From positions 2,245,501-2,309,500 of the forward strand of contig NZ_JAUSYN010000002.1 of the NCBI RefSeq assembly GCF_030816915.1: a DNA stretch of 64,000 bases, read 5' to 3'. The DNA is from Streptomyces sp. B3I8 (GTDB lineage: Bacteria; Actinomycetota; Actinomycetes; Streptomycetales; Streptomycetaceae). The position numbers and the translations under genes are program-made. The notes under the pieces are model-generated. The model saw only the letters and a list, made by a program, of their open reading frames with translations. It ran no database searches and was not told where the DNA came from. Positions 52,630 through 62,507 of this stretch are shown here, in pieces (the first letter of the stretch is position 1; the number at the start of each line of letters is the position of its first letter).

Positions 52630-54471
52630 GTCGAAGCACGGCGTCCAGCGGCAGTCGTCGACCTCTGTCTCGTCGAGGGCGTCCTGCCAGTCCTCCCAGA
52701 GCCAGTCCTTGTCGAGGCCGGAGTCCAGGTGGTCCCAGGGGAGGACTTCCTCGTAAGTGCGTTCGCGGGTGGTGTACCAGTCGACGTCCACGCCGGAGGC
52801 GGGCAGCGTCTTCTCCGCGCAGGCCATCCAGCGGTCGTAGGAGAAGTGCTCGCGCCAGCCGTCGAAGCGGCCGCCGTCCTCGTAGACCGCGCGGATCACC
52901 GCGCCGAGGCGGCGGTCGCCGCGGGAGAGGAGGCCCTCGACGATGCCGGGCTTGCCGTCGTGGTAGCGGAAGCCGATGGAGCGGCCGTACTTCTTGTCGC
53001 CGCGGATCTTGTCGCGCAGCTTCTGCAGCCGGGCGTCCGTCTCCTCGGCGCTGAGCTGCGGAGCCCACTGGAAGGGGGTGTGCGGCTTGGGGACGAAGCC
53101 GCCGATGGAGACCGTGCAGCGGATGTCGTTGGCGCCGGAGACCTCGCGGCCCTTGGCGATCACGCGGGTGGCCATGTCGGCGATCTGCAGGACGTCGTCG
53201 TCGGTCTCGGTGGGCAGGCCGCACATGAAGTACAGCTTCACCTGGCGCCAGCCGTTGCCGTAGGCCGTCGCGACGGTCCGGATGAGGTCCTCCTCCGAGA
53301 CCATCTTGTTGATGACCTTGCGGATGCGCTCGGAGCCGCCCTCGGGGGCGAAGGTGAGGCCCGAGCGGCGGCCGTTGCGGGTCAGCTCGTTGGCCAGGTC
53401 GATGTTGAACGCGTCGACGCGGGTGGAGGGCAGGGAGAGGCCGACCTTGTCCTCCTCGTAGCGGTCGGCCAGGCCCTTGGCGATGTCGCCGATCTCCGTG
53501 TGGTCGGCGGAGGAGAGGGAGAGCAGGCCGACCTCCTCGAAGCCGGTGGCCTGCAGGCCCTTCTCCACCATCTCGCCGATGCCGGTGATCGAGCGCTCGC
53601 GCACCGGGCGGGTGATCATGCCGGCCTGGCAGAAACGGCAGCCGCGCGTGCAGCCGCGGAAGATCTCCACCGACATGCGCTCGTGGACCGTCTCCGCGAG
53701 CGGGACCAGGGGCTGCTTGGGGTACGGCCACTCGTCGAGGTCCATCACCGTGTGCTTGGACACCCGCCACGGGACGCCCGAGCGATTGGGGACGACGCGG
53801 GCGATGCGGCCGTCGGGGAGGTACTCGACGTCGTAGAACGCCGGGATGTACACGCCGCCGGTCCGCGCCAGGCGGTACAGGACCTCCTCGCGGCCGCCGG
53901 GGCGGCCCTCCGCCTTCCACTCGCGGATGACGGCGGTCATGTCGAGCACGGCCTGCTCGCCGTCGCCGATGATCGCGGCGTCGATGAAGTCGGCGATCGG
54001 CTCGGGGTTGAACGCCGCGTGGCCGCCGGCCAGCACGATCGGGTCGTCGACCGTGCGGTCCTTCGACTCCAGCGGGATGCCGGCCAGGTCGAGGGCCGTG
54101 AGCATGTTGGTGTAGCCGAGCTCGGTGGAGAAGGAGAGGCCGAAGACGTCGAACGCCTTCACCGGGCGGTGACTGTCGACGGTAAACTGCGGGACGGCGT
54201 GCTCCCGCATCAGGGCCTCCAGGTCCGGCCAGACGCTGTACGTGCGTTCGGCGAGGACACCGTCCTGCTCGTTGAGGACCTCATAAAGGATCATGACGCC
54301 CTGGTTGGGGAGGCCGACCTCGTAGGCGTCGGGGTACATCAGGGCCCAGTGGACGTCGCAGTCGTCCCAGTTCTTGACGGTGGAGTTGAGTTCGCCGCCG
54401 ACGTACTGGATCGGCTTCTGCACATGCGGGAGCAAGGCTTCGAGCTGTGGGAAGACCGACTCGACTGGCAT
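52531..54471 (-). CDS. B12-binding radical SAM protein (TIGR03960 type)
   Basis: 646 aa from ATG 54471 (MPVESVFPQLEALLPHVQKPIQYVGGE). The N-terminal B12-binding-like domain is followed by the radical SAM cluster motif CTRGCRFCQAG and by VDAFNIDLANELTRNG, GLTFAPEGGSERIR and the late cysteine motif CFDCGVCPQ. Reaction unknown; it works with the TIGR03936 partner (43075-43863), usually adjacent but here about 8.7 kb away. The last about 30 residues (from CPQ on) come from the integrated element, see the repeats at 51376 and 52526. Downstream of rodA on the same strand. Confidence 0.93.
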   Translation of the reverse strand: MPVESVFPQLEALLPHVQKPIQYVGGELNSTVKNWDDCDVHWALMYPDAYEVGLPNQGVMILYEVLNEQDGVLAERTYSVWPDLEALMREHAVPQFTVDSHRPVKAFDVFGLSFSTELGYTNMLTALDLAGIPLESKDRTVDDPIVLAGGHAAFNPEPIADFIDAAIIGDGEQAVLDMTAVIREWKAEGRPGGREEVLYRLARTGGVYIPAFYDVEYLPDGRIARVVPNRSGVPWRVSKHTVMDLDEWPYPKQPLVPLAETVHERMSVEIFRGCTRGCRFCQAGMITRPVRERSITGIGEMVEKGLQATGFEEVGLLSLSSADHTEIGDIAKGLADRYEEDKVGLSLPSTRVDAFNIDLANELTRNGRRSGLTFAPEGGSERIRKVINKMVSEEDLIRTVATAYGNGWRQVKLYFMCGLPTETDDDVLQIADMATRVIAKGREVSGANDIRCTVSIGGFVPKPHTPFQWAPQLSAEETDARLQKLRDKIRGDKKYGRSIGFRYHDGKPGIVEGLLSRGDRRLGAVIRAVYEDGGRFDGWREHFSYDRWMACAEKTLPASGVDVDWYTTRERTYEEVLPWDHLDSGLDKDWLWEDWQDALDETEVDDCRWTPCFDCGVCPQFDTWPQLSDSGKKLLPLTVKKTAPTS

Positions 54472-54666
54472 CGCGCGATTACCTTCGGGAGAGGGAGGGG
54501 TGGGTACCGGCCCCGGCGGGGCGGGGTGGGCCATCTAGCGTAACGCGGGGGTGGGGGTGCGGGGGGTTTCGCCCCCGCCGCCCTCGCCCTTCCCGTCCCG
54601 TCAAGGGGCCCCGCCCCTCGGACCCCGGAGGGTACGTTGTCGGCCGCGGGCCGGTGGGGGTGCGCC

Positions 54667-54686
54667 GCGCAGTTCCCCGCGCCCTT
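54667..54686. repeat. Dispersed intergenic element, third copy
   Basis: gcgcagttccccgcgccctt, the same element as at 3911 and 4075, in the 230-bp spacer between rodA and the radical SAM gene. Followed by aaaggggcgccgcccc, giving a weak hairpin with gcgcccctt. Confidence 0.65.
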
Positions 54687-54703
54687 CAAAGGGGCGCCGC
54701 CCC

Positions 54704-55903
54704 CTACGCCGACAGCGGCCTCTGCACCCTGATCGACTGCAGCAGGCCCACCGCTATCCAGACCGCGAACATCGACGAGCCGCCGTAGGAGACGAACGGG
54801 AGGGGGAGGCCCGCGACCGGCATGATGCCGAGGGTCATGCCGATGTTCTCGAAGGCCTGGAAGGCGAACCAGGCGATGATGCCTGCGGCGACGATCGTGC
54901 CGTAGAGCTCGGTCGTCTCGCGGGCGATGCGGCAGGCGCGCCAGAGGACCACGCCGAGCAGGAGCAGTATCGCGCCGGCGCCGACGAAGCCGAGTTCCTC
55001 GCCGGCGACCGTGAAGACGAAGTCGGTCTGCTGTTCGGGGACGAACTGACCGGTCGTCTGCGAGCCGTGGAACAGGCCCGAGCCGGTCAGTCCGCCGGAG
55101 CCGATGGCGATGCGGGCCTGGTTGGTGTTGTAGCCGACGCCGGCCGGGTCGAGGTCGGGGTTGGCGAAGGCCGCGAAGCGGTTGATCTGGTACTCGTCGA
55201 GGATGTGGAGCTGCCACACCGCGAGGGCGCCGAGCGCGCCGACGCCCATCAGGCCGAAGATCCAGCGGTTGGAGGCGCCGGAGGCGAGCAGCACGGCCAG
55301 CACGATGATGACCATGACCATGACCGAGCCGAGGTCGGGCATGAGCAGCACGATCGCGATCGGGACGGCGGCCAGGCCGAGGGACTGCAGGACCGTGCGG
55401 TGGTCGGGGTACGGCTTGTCGCCGGCGTCGACGCGGGCGGCGAGCAGCATCGCCATGCCGAGGATGATGGTGATCTTGGTGAACTCGGAGGGCTGGAGCG
55501 AGAAGCCGCCGCCGAAAACGATCCACGCGTGGGCGCCGTTGACGGTGGCGCCGAGCGGGGTGAGCACCATCAGGATGAGGAAGACCGAGAGGCCGTAGAG
55601 GATCGGCACGGCGGTGCGCAGGGTGCGGTGGCCGAGCCAGATCGTGCCGATCATCAGGGCGATGCCGATGCCGGTGTTGAGCAGGTGGCGCAGGAGGAAG
55701 TAGTACGGGTCGCCCTGGTTGATCTCGGTGCGGTTGCGGGTCGCGGAGTAGACGAGCAGCGAGCCGATCAGCGAGAGCGCGACGGCGCACATCAGTATCG
55801 GCCAGTCGAGGCGGCGGGCGAGGGAGTCGCGGGCGAGGACCCGGGTCCAGCCGGCCCGTTGGGGCCCGTATCCGGAGACGGAGAAGCTGTTGGCCCCGGT
55901 CAT
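54704..55903 (-). CDS. rodA: RodA/FtsW-family (SEDS) peptidoglycan glycosyltransferase
   Basis: 399 aa polytopic protein. SEDS signatures: GGFSLQPSEFTKITIILGMA, LLMPDLGSVMVMVIIVLAV, QTDFVFTVAGEELGFVGA and GLPLPFVSYGGSSM. With PBP2 it polymerises peptidoglycan; in Streptomyces this copy (Sfr) belongs to the spore-wall synthesising complex. ATG 55903 overlaps the PBP2 stop by 4 nt, so the pair is coupled. Confidence 0.96.
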   Translation of the reverse strand: MTGANSFSVSGYGPQRAGWTRVLARDSLARRLDWPILMCAVALSLIGSLLVYSATRNRTEINQGDPYYFLLRHLLNTGIGIALMIGTIWLGHRTLRTAVPILYGLSVFLILMVLTPLGATVNGAHAWIVFGGGFSLQPSEFTKITIILGMAMLLAARVDAGDKPYPDHRTVLQSLGLAAVPIAIVLLMPDLGSVMVMVIIVLAVLLASGASNRWIFGLMGVGALGALAVWQLHILDEYQINRFAAFANPDLDPAGVGYNTNQARIAIGSGGLTGSGLFHGSQTTGQFVPEQQTDFVFTVAGEELGFVGAGAILLLLGVVLWRACRIARETTELYGTIVAAGIIAWFAFQAFENIGMTLGIMPVAGLPLPFVSYGGSSMFAVWIAVGLLQSIRVQRPLSA

Positions 55904-58155
55904 GCCGTCCTCCCGCGTCCGCCGCGGCGGCCTCCGCCGGAGCGCCGTCGTGTCTGTCGGTTGCCGCCTGTGGGCGACGGGGTGGTCGCCACCGGCGTCT
56001 CGGAGGCGCCGCCCTGCGGGGTCTCCTGGTTGGCCTGGTCCGCCTTGGGGTCGTACTTCTTGACCTTGGGGGCCTTGATGGTGCCGTCGGGCCGGATCTT
56101 GGGCAGGCTCTTCTGCGGGGTGGGCAGCAGCGCCTTGCTCCTGTCGACCTTGCCGTCCTCGGAGACGCCGTACAGCGAGTTGTAGATCTTGCGGACGGCC
56201 TCACCGGAGGCGCCGGAACCGGTACCGGCCTGGGAGATCGTCATGATGACCGAGTAGTCCTTGCTGTACGTGGCCAGCCAGGAGGTGGTCTGCTTGCCGT
56301 AGACCTCGGCGGTGCCGGTCTTGGCGTGCAGCGGGATCTTGTCCTGCGGCCAGCCCTGGAACTTCCAGGCGGCGGTGCCGCGGGTGGCCACGCCGGCGAG
56401 TGCCTCGTCCATCTTGGCGATGGTGGCCCTGCTGACGGGCAGTTTGCCCGAGGGCCGCGGCTTGATCTCGGTGACCTTCCTGCCGTCGGCGCTGACGACC
56501 GCCTTGCCGATGGTCGGGTGGTACATGGTGCCGCCGTTGGCGAGCGCCCCGTAGATCACGGCCTCCTGGACGGGGGTGAGCAGGGTGTCGCCCTGGCCGA
56601 TGGAGTAGTTGATCGAGTCGCCCTCGCGCATCTTGTTGCCCTCGAGGCAGTTCTCGTACGCGATCTTCTGGACGTAGGTGCCGTCCTTCTTGCCGGTCTT
56701 GCACCAGGCGTCCTTGTTGGCCTCCCAGTACTTCTGCTTCCACTCGCGGTCGGGGACCCGGCCGGTGACCTCGTTGGGCAGGTCGATGCCGGTCTTCCGG
56801 CCGAGGCCGAACTGGTGGGCGGCCTTGTAGAAGTAGTCCTTCGGCTCACCCTTCTTGGGGTTGATGCCGCCGTCCTTCTTCCACTCCCGGTCGGCGAGGC
56901 CGTAGAAGACGGTGTCGCAGGAGACCTCCAGGGCGCGGCCGAGCGTGATGTCGCCGAAGTTCTCGCCCTCGAAGTTCTTGAAGACCTGGTTGCCGACGGA
57001 GTAGGAGCTGGTGCAGGGGTAGCCGCCGTCGAAGTCGTAGCCGGCCTCGACGGCGGCGGCGGTGGAGACCACCTTGAAGGTGGAGCCGGGCGCCGACTGG
57101 CCCTGGGTGGCCCTGTTGAGCAGCGGGTAGTCGGAGTTCTTGCCGGTGAGGGCCTGGTAGTCCTTGGCGGAGATGCCCCCGACCCAGACGTTGGGGTCGT
57201 AGGTCGGTGCGGAGGCCATGGCGACGACGCGGCCGGTCTTGGCCTCCATGACGACGACGGCGCCGGAGTCCGCCTTGTAGTTCTCGCCGGTGATCTTGTC
57301 GAACTGCTTGCGGGCCGCCTTCATGGCCGCGTCCAGTTCGTACTCGGCGACCCGCTGCACGCGGGCGTCGATGCTGGTGACCAGGTTGGAGCCGGACTGG
57401 GCCTTGTCGGACCGGGCCTTGCCGATGACGCGGCCGAGGTTGTCGACCTCGTAGCGGGTGACGCCGGCCTTGCCGCGCAGCTGCTTGTCGTACTGGCGCT
57501 CGAGGCCGGAGCGGCCGACCTGGTCGGAGCGGAGGTAGGGCGAGTCGGTGTCCTGCGCCTTGGTGATCTCGTCGTCGGTGACCGGGGAGAGGTAACCGAG
57601 CACCTGGGCGGTGTTGGCGTCACCAGGGGCGGCGTAGCGGCGCACGGCCTCGGGTTCGGCGGTGATGCCGGGGAAGTCCTCGGCGCGCTCGCGGATCTGC
57701 AGGGCCTGCTTGGCGGTGGCCTCGTCGGTGATGGGGATGGGCTGGTACGGCGAGCCGTTCCAGCAGGGCTGGCGCGTCTTGGCGTCGCACAGCCGGACCT
57801 TGTCCATGACGTCCCTCGGCTTCATGCCGAGGACGCCGGCGAGCTTGGTGAGGACCGCCTTGCCGTCGTCCTGCATCTTCAGCAGGTCGGTGCGGGAGGC
57901 GGAGACCACCAGGCGGGTCTCGTTGTCGGCGAGGGCCACTCCGCGGGCGTCCAGGATGGAGCCGCGGACCGCCGGCTGGACGACCTGCTGGACGTGGTTG
58001 CCGGACGCCTCCTTGGCGTAGGCGGAGCCCTCGCGGATCTGGAGGTACCACAGCCTGCCGCCGAGGGTCCCGAGCAGGGAGAGGACGAGGATCTGGATGA
58101 CGACGAGTCGGATCTGGACGCGTGGTGTCCGTCCGGTCTCGGGGATGTTGGTCAC
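55900..58155 (-). CDS. mrdA: Penicillin-binding protein 2 (class B transpeptidase)
   Basis: 751 aa. N-terminal membrane anchor (RLVVIQILVLSLLGTLGGRLWYL), dimerisation domain (VVQPAVRGSILDARGVALADN), transpeptidase with SAPGSTFK (Ser358, Lys361), SCD (Ser412, the SxD form typical of PBP2) and HAKTGTAEV (KTG 612-614). The C-terminus carries a Pro/Thr-rich tail ending in Arg/Gly repeats. Crosslinks peptidoglycan made by RodA. Between mreD and rodA. Confidence 0.96.
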   Translation of the reverse strand: MTNIPETGRTPRVQIRLVVIQILVLSLLGTLGGRLWYLQIREGSAYAKEASGNHVQQVVQPAVRGSILDARGVALADNETRLVVSASRTDLLKMQDDGKAVLTKLAGVLGMKPRDVMDKVRLCDAKTRQPCWNGSPYQPIPITDEATAKQALQIRERAEDFPGITAEPEAVRRYAAPGDANTAQVLGYLSPVTDDEITKAQDTDSPYLRSDQVGRSGLERQYDKQLRGKAGVTRYEVDNLGRVIGKARSDKAQSGSNLVTSIDARVQRVAEYELDAAMKAARKQFDKITGENYKADSGAVVVMEAKTGRVVAMASAPTYDPNVWVGGISAKDYQALTGKNSDYPLLNRATQGQSAPGSTFKVVSTAAAVEAGYDFDGGYPCTSSYSVGNQVFKNFEGENFGDITLGRALEVSCDTVFYGLADREWKKDGGINPKKGEPKDYFYKAAHQFGLGRKTGIDLPNEVTGRVPDREWKQKYWEANKDAWCKTGKKDGTYVQKIAYENCLEGNKMREGDSINYSIGQGDTLLTPVQEAVIYGALANGGTMYHPTIGKAVVSADGRKVTEIKPRPSGKLPVSRATIAKMDEALAGVATRGTAAWKFQGWPQDKIPLHAKTGTAEVYGKQTTSWLATYSKDYSVIMTISQAGTGSGASGEAVRKIYNSLYGVSEDGKVDRSKALLPTPQKSLPKIRPDGTIKAPKVKKYDPKADQANQETPQGGASETPVATTPSPTGGNRQTRRRSGGGRRGGRGRTA

Positions 58156-58288
58156 TGGTGCTGCCGCCCCCTCTCAGTGCGTGTACGAGTCATACCGTGC
58201 GGACCTGTGACCGCGAGGTCCGGCACGTCGGCGGGTCGGGCGGGTCCGGCACGTCCGGCGGGTCCGGCGGTCGCCGGCCGGTCCGTGG

Positions 58289-58960
58289 TCACAGCCGCTT
58301 GACCCCCTTGATGCGTCCGGCGCGGGCCACCCTGGCCTTGGCCGCGCGGGCCTTGAGACCGCCGCGCTGGCCGCCGATGCGCAGCCCGGTGCCGGAGGAG
58401 AGCCAGCCGGCGGAGACGTCGGCGGCCTTGGCGCCCGAACCGGCCCCGTCGAGCGGGTCGTTGTCGGCGCGGCGGGCCAGCGCCATCAGTCCGGGGACCA
58501 CGAACGGCGCCAGCAGCAGGTCGTAGACGGTGGCGCTGAGCAGCAGGCCCGACAGGCCCACGTGGCGGGCGGCGGTGTCGCCGACGAGGGCGCCGACGCC
58601 CGCGTACAGCAGGGTGGAGCCGATCGCGGCGACGGCGACCACGGCCATGGGGCCGGTGGCGGACTTCAGTCGGCCGTTCTCCGGTCTGGCGAGCCCGGCG
58701 AGGTAGCCGACGACGCACAGCACGAGGGCGTACCGCCCGGCCGCGTGATCGGCGGGGGGCGCGAGGTCGGACAGCAGCCCGGCGCCGAAGCCGACGAGGG
58801 CGCCGCCCACGTGGCCGTAGACCAGGGCGAGGGCGAGCACGGTGAGCAGGACGAGGTCGGGGACGGCGCCGGGCAGGTGCAGGCGGGCGAGCACGCTCAC
58901 CTGGACCACCAGGGCGACGACCACGAGGGCGACGGAGAGCAGCATCCGGTTGAGGCGCAT
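58289..58960 (-). CDS. mreD: Rod-shape protein MreD
   Basis: 223 aa. Five hydrophobic helices in the first about 165 residues (LLSVALVVVALVVQVSVLARL, PDLVLLTVLALALVYG and others), then a basic soluble tail (RAAKARVARAGRIKGVKRL) that is longer than in rod-shaped bacteria. Ends about 130 bp before PBP2; starts 13 bp after mreC. Confidence 0.93.
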   Translation of the reverse strand: MRLNRMLLSVALVVVALVVQVSVLARLHLPGAVPDLVLLTVLALALVYGHVGGALVGFGAGLLSDLAPPADHAAGRYALVLCVVGYLAGLARPENGRLKSATGPMAVVAVAAIGSTLLYAGVGALVGDTAARHVGLSGLLLSATVYDLLLAPFVVPGLMALARRADNDPLDGAGSGAKAADVSAGWLSSGTGLRIGGQRGGLKARAAKARVARAGRIKGVKRL

Positions 58961-58972
58961 CAGGTTCGGCTC

Positions 58973-60001
58973 CTACGGGGTGGGCTGCGCACCGGCGGTG
59001 GCGTTGCCGTCGCTGTTGCCGTCGGTGTTGTCGTCTGTTCCGGCGTCGCCGGTGGTGCCGGCGTCGCCGGTGTCCTCTTCGGTGCGGGCGCCACCCGAGG
59101 GTGTCACGGTCACGGTGACGGTCGGCGTGGGCCTGGGCTTGGACTTCGGCGGCAGCACGGTGTCGCGCGGGTCCTTGCCGGGTGCCTCGACGACGACGCC
59201 GACGATGTCGAGCTTGGTGAAGGAGACGAACGGCTCGACGTAGATCGTGCGGGTCAGGTCACCGCCCGAGGGGTCGACGCGGGAGACCTTGCCGACGGGA
59301 ACGCCGGGCACGAACGGCTTGTCGGCCTGGGAGCCGAAGGTGACGAGCCGGTCGCCCTTCTTCACGTCGGCCTTGGCGTTGAGGAGTTGCACCCGGAAGG
59401 GGCGGTCGCCCTGGCCGGCGGCGAAGCCGAGTTCGTCGCTGCCCTCCATCCGCGTGCCGACGGTGAAGTCGGGGTCGTTCGCGAGCAGCACGGTGGCGGA
59501 GTGCGGGCCGACGGTGGTGACGCGGCCGACGAGCCCGTCGCCGTTGAGGACGGTCATGTCCCGCTTGACGCCGTCGTCGGCGCCGATGTCGATGGTGACG
59601 GTCCATGAGAAGCCCTGGGCCGCTCCTATGGCGATGACCTGAGCGCCCTTGATGCCGTACTGGCCCTCGCCGGCGACGCTCAGCATCTTGTCGAGCTGGG
59701 CGAGCCGACTGCGGTTGCGGGCGCCGCTGCCGAGCTTCGCCTTCAACGCGGCGTTGTCGCGCTCCAGTCGGGCGACGCGATCGTGCTTGTCACCGGAGTC
59801 GCGGACCGCGGCGATCGCGTTGCCGACGGGGTCGACAGCGGTCGACACCCCGTTCTCGATCGGCCCGAACACCGTGGCGGCGGCCTGCCGGGCGCCGTCG
59901 ACCGGGGAGTCCTCACCGCCCCGGATGTCCACCGTGATCAGTGCGAAAGCGATGGCGATCAGCAGCACCAGGAGCAGCCGGCTCTCCTTTGTGTCCCTCA
60001 C
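58973..60001 (-). CDS. mreC: Rod-shape protein MreC
   Basis: 342 aa. N-terminal transmembrane helix (LLLVLLIAIAFALITVDI), coiled coil (HDRVARLERDNAALKAKLGSG), two beta-barrel halves (QVIAIGAAQGFSWTVTIDIGADDGVKRDMTVLNGDGLVGRV ... ADVKKGDRLVTFGS) and a Thr/Asp/Gly-rich C-terminal tail. Binds PBP2 outside the membrane and recruits it to MreB/MreD. Confidence 0.95.
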   Translation of the reverse strand: MRDTKESRLLLVLLIAIAFALITVDIRGGEDSPVDGARQAAATVFGPIENGVSTAVDPVGNAIAAVRDSGDKHDRVARLERDNAALKAKLGSGARNRSRLAQLDKMLSVAGEGQYGIKGAQVIAIGAAQGFSWTVTIDIGADDGVKRDMTVLNGDGLVGRVTTVGPHSATVLLANDPDFTVGTRMEGSDELGFAAGQGDRPFRVQLLNAKADVKKGDRLVTFGSQADKPFVPGVPVGKVSRVDPSGGDLTRTIYVEPFVSFTKLDIVGVVVEAPGKDPRDTVLPPKSKPRPTPTVTVTVTPSGGARTEEDTGDAGTTGDAGTDDNTDGNSDGNATAGAQPTP

Positions 60002-60181
60002 GTGCGGCGGCCGTGCCTTCCTCGTCGGAATGGGAGGTGGGGTGGGGGTGGGTGGAACAGGGATGGGGCGGGGGGGTGGAGCGAAGGGGATGGGTCGTGC
60101 GGTGTCGCGGGCCCCGCGGTGTCGCGGGGGGGGCGCCGTGTCGGCGGTGTTGTGGGGGAGCCTATGCCTCGCTAGCAGTGA

Positions 60182-60217
60182 TCCGCCGTACGAGAGGGGC
60201 GCTTCTCGTACGGCGGA
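60182..60217. terminator. Hairpin between mreB and mreC
   Basis: Perfect 14-bp stem, tccgccgtacgaga (60182-60195) and tctcgtacggcgga (60204-60217), loop ggggcgct, 15 bp after the mreB stop. Likely reduces read-through, giving more MreB than MreCD. Confidence 0.7.
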
Positions 60218-60231
60218 ATCGAAGCGTTACG

Positions 60232-61263
60232 TCATCTGCGCGGCTGGGCGTCGAGGACCTGCTGGAGGGCCTCGAACTCCTCGACACACTTGCCGGATCC
60301 GAGGGCGACGCTGTCCAGCGGGTCCTCGGCGATGTGGATCGGCATGCCCGTCTCGCGACGCAGCCGTTCGTCGAGGCCGCGCAGCAGCGCGCCGCCGCCG
60401 GTGAGGACGATCCCGCGGTCCATGATGTCGCCGGAGAGTTCCGGCGGGCACTTGTCGAGGGTCGTCTTGACCGCGTCGACGATCGCGTTGACCGGTTCCT
60501 CGATGGCCTTGCGCACCTCGGCCGCGGAGATGACGACGGTCTTGGGCAGGCCGGAGACCAGGTCGCGGCCACGGATCTCGGTGTGCTCGTCGGAGTCGAG
60601 GTCGTACGCCGAACCGATCGTGATCTTGATCTGTTCCGCCGTCCGCTCGCCGAGGAGGAGCGAGTACTCCTTCTTGACGTACTGGATGATCGCGTTGTCC
60701 AGCTCGTCCCCCGCGACGCGGATGGACTGGGCGGTGACGATGCCGCCGAGCGAGATGACCGCGACCTCCGTGGTGCCGCCGCCGATGTCCACCACCATGT
60801 TGCCCGTGGCCTCGTGGACCGGAAGACCGGAGCCGATGGCGGCGGCCATGGGCTCCTCGATGATGTGCACCTGGCGGGCGCCGGCCTGCGAGGAGGCCTC
60901 GATGACCGCGCGGCGCTCGACGCCGGTGATCCCCGAGGGCACGCAGACGACGACGCGCGGGCGGGCGAGGTAGCGCCGCTTGTGGATCTTCAGGATGAAG
61001 TAGCGGAGCATGCGCTCGGTGATCTCGAAGTCGGCGATCACGCCGTCCTTCAGCGGACGCACGGCGACGATGTTGCCCGGCGTGCGCCCGATCATTTTCT
61101 TGGCTTCGGCACCGACCGCGAGGATGCCACCGGTGTTGGTGTTGATCGCGACGACGGACGGTTCGTTGAGTACGATTCCGCGACCCCTGACGTACACCAG
61201 CGTGTTGGCGGTCCCGAGGTCGACAGCCATGTCACGGCCGATGAACGACATTGAGTTCCCCAT
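60232..61263 (-). CDS. mreB: Rod-shape/spore-wall actin-like protein MreB
   Basis: 343 aa from ATG 61263 ([21 protein letters not shown]); the internal ATG 61251 has the better ribosome site (GGGGAAC). Actin-fold motifs: phosphate-1 [13 protein letters not shown], phosphate-2 [13 protein letters not shown], adenosine loop [12 protein letters not shown]. In Streptomyces MreB acts in sporulation septa and spore wall thickening. First gene of the mreBCD-PBP2-rodA run. Confidence 0.97.
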   Translation of the reverse strand: MGNSMSFIGRDMAVDLGTANTLVYVRGRGIVLNEPSVVAINTNTGGILAVGAEAKKMIGRTPGNIVAVRPLKDGVIADFEITERMLRYFILKIHKRRYLARPRVVVCVPSGITGVERRAVIEASSQAGARQVHIIEEPMAAAIGSGLPVHEATGNMVVDIGGGTTEVAVISLGGIVTAQSIRVAGDELDNAIIQYVKKEYSLLLGERTAEQIKITIGSAYDLDSDEHTEIRGRDLVSGLPKTVVISAAEVRKAIEEPVNAIVDAVKTTLDKCPPELSGDIMDRGIVLTGGGALLRGLDERLRRETGMPIHIAEDPLDSVALGSGKCVEEFEALQQVLDAQPRR

Positions 61264-61649
61264 CAGATTTCGTCTGGCCTTCCCAAGTGAAGCGTGTGAG
61301 GGCTCGTGTTGGGGCGGCGAAGTGGGTGCGGTGACGTGAAGGCTTACATCGTAGTCTCGCCTGCACGAACACCGTGCGAGGGTCTTCGCCATTGTCAGCA
61401 GATCACGCCCCGCCCCGCTTGTGGAGAGGGGCGTTCGGGGGTGCGCGTTCCCCCGATCGGCACGCATACGCGGACGGACGGCCACTTCGGTGGCGGCCGT
61501 CCCGCGTCATGTGGTCCGTTCGGCTGACATGGCGTCAGGTGCCGTGTCGACGGCGAGTCGGGGGCGTACGGCGGATCGGCCTCGTTCGGCGGGCCGCCGC
61601 ACGGCGGGGCGGGCAGGGGAACGGGCCGCGGGCCGCCGGGCCCGCGGGT
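61264..61649. other. mreB upstream region and ndk downstream region
   Basis: 386 bp without a gene. The mreB half (61300-61400) includes ttacatcgtagtctcgcctg, the probable promoter stretch. A weak bulged hairpin with a TTCG loop at about 61470-61500 may end ndk transcription. Confidence 0.4.
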
Positions 61650-62063
61650 TCAGAAGCGGCCGGGGAAGAAGATCTTCAGCTCGCGCTCGGCGGAGTCCTC
61701 CGAGTCCGAGGCGTGGATCAGGTTCTCGCGGACGATGACCCCGTAGTCGCCGCGGATGGAGCCGGGGGCGGCGGCGATCGGGTCGGTGGGACCGGCCAGC
61801 GCCCGGACCCCCTCGATGACCCGCTCGCCCTCGACGACGAGGGCGACGACGGGGCCGGAGGCCATGAACTCGACGAGGGGCTCGTAGAAGACCTTGCCCT
61901 TGTGCTCGCCGTAGTGCTGCTCCAGCGTCTCCTGGTCCAGGGTGCGCAGTTCCAGCGCCGTGATGCTCCAGCCGGCCTTGCGCTCGATACGGCTGATGAT
62001 CTCGCCCGTCAGGCCGCGCCGGACGGCGTCGGGCTTGAGGAGGACAAGGGTGCGCTGGCTCAC
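61650..62063 (-). CDS. ndk: Nucleoside diphosphate kinase
   Basis: 137 aa. KPDAVRRGLTGEII nucleotide-binding segment and the active-site histidine loop ENLIHASDSEDSAERELKIFF. Balances NTP pools with ATP. Same strand as mreB and folC; about 65 bp after the DUF4233 gene. Confidence 0.98.
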   Translation of the reverse strand: MSQRTLVLLKPDAVRRGLTGEIISRIERKAGWSITALELRTLDQETLEQHYGEHKGKVFYEPLVEFMASGPVVALVVEGERVIEGVRALAGPTDPIAAAPGSIRGDYGVIVRENLIHASDSEDSAERELKIFFPGRF

Positions 62064-62127
62064 GGGGGAACTCCTTGGGAACTGGTGAGTGAGTGGTCAG
62101 AGGGTACAGGGCCCCTCCGTGGAGAAA

Positions 62128-62502
62128 TCACGCAGTACCGAGGTCCGACGGGCCGGGGTTCGCGCCCTGCGCCTCCTGCGCCGCGAAGCGGGCCTTCGCC
62201 TCGTCGATCTTGCGTCCGTAGTGCACCGAAGCCCACCACAGGGCGGTGAACACCGCGCCCATGAAGAACATCGTCGGGACGAAGAAACCGGAGGCGATCA
62301 GCGCGAGCTGCAGCGCCCAGCCGAGCTGGACGCCGCCGGGGCGGGTGAGCACCCCGCACAGCAGCAGGCACAGCACCATGGCGATGCCGCTGACCGTCCA
62401 GACCGTGCCCGTGGACAGGTCGGGGTCCTTCATCGCGACGAGTCCGGCGAACCCGATCACGAAGAACTCGCCCAGCAGGGTCGAGGAACACAGGGTGCGC
62501 AC
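62128..62502 (-). CDS. DUF4233 family membrane protein
   Basis: 124 aa from GTG 62502, 5 nt after the folC stop, with GAGGGG inside the end of folC. Four short membrane helices (GEFFVIGFAGLVAMKD, VWTVSGIAMVLCLLLCGVL, WALQLALIASGFFVPTMFFMGAVFTALWW), then a cytoplasmic tail (GRKIDEAKARFAAQEAQG). A conserved actinobacterial folC neighbour of unknown role. Confidence 0.9.
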   Translation of the reverse strand: MRTLCSSTLLGEFFVIGFAGLVAMKDPDLSTGTVWTVSGIAMVLCLLLCGVLTRPGGVQLGWALQLALIASGFFVPTMFFMGAVFTALWWASVHYGRKIDEAKARFAAQEAQGANPGPSDLGTA

Positions 62503-62507
62503 GGCGG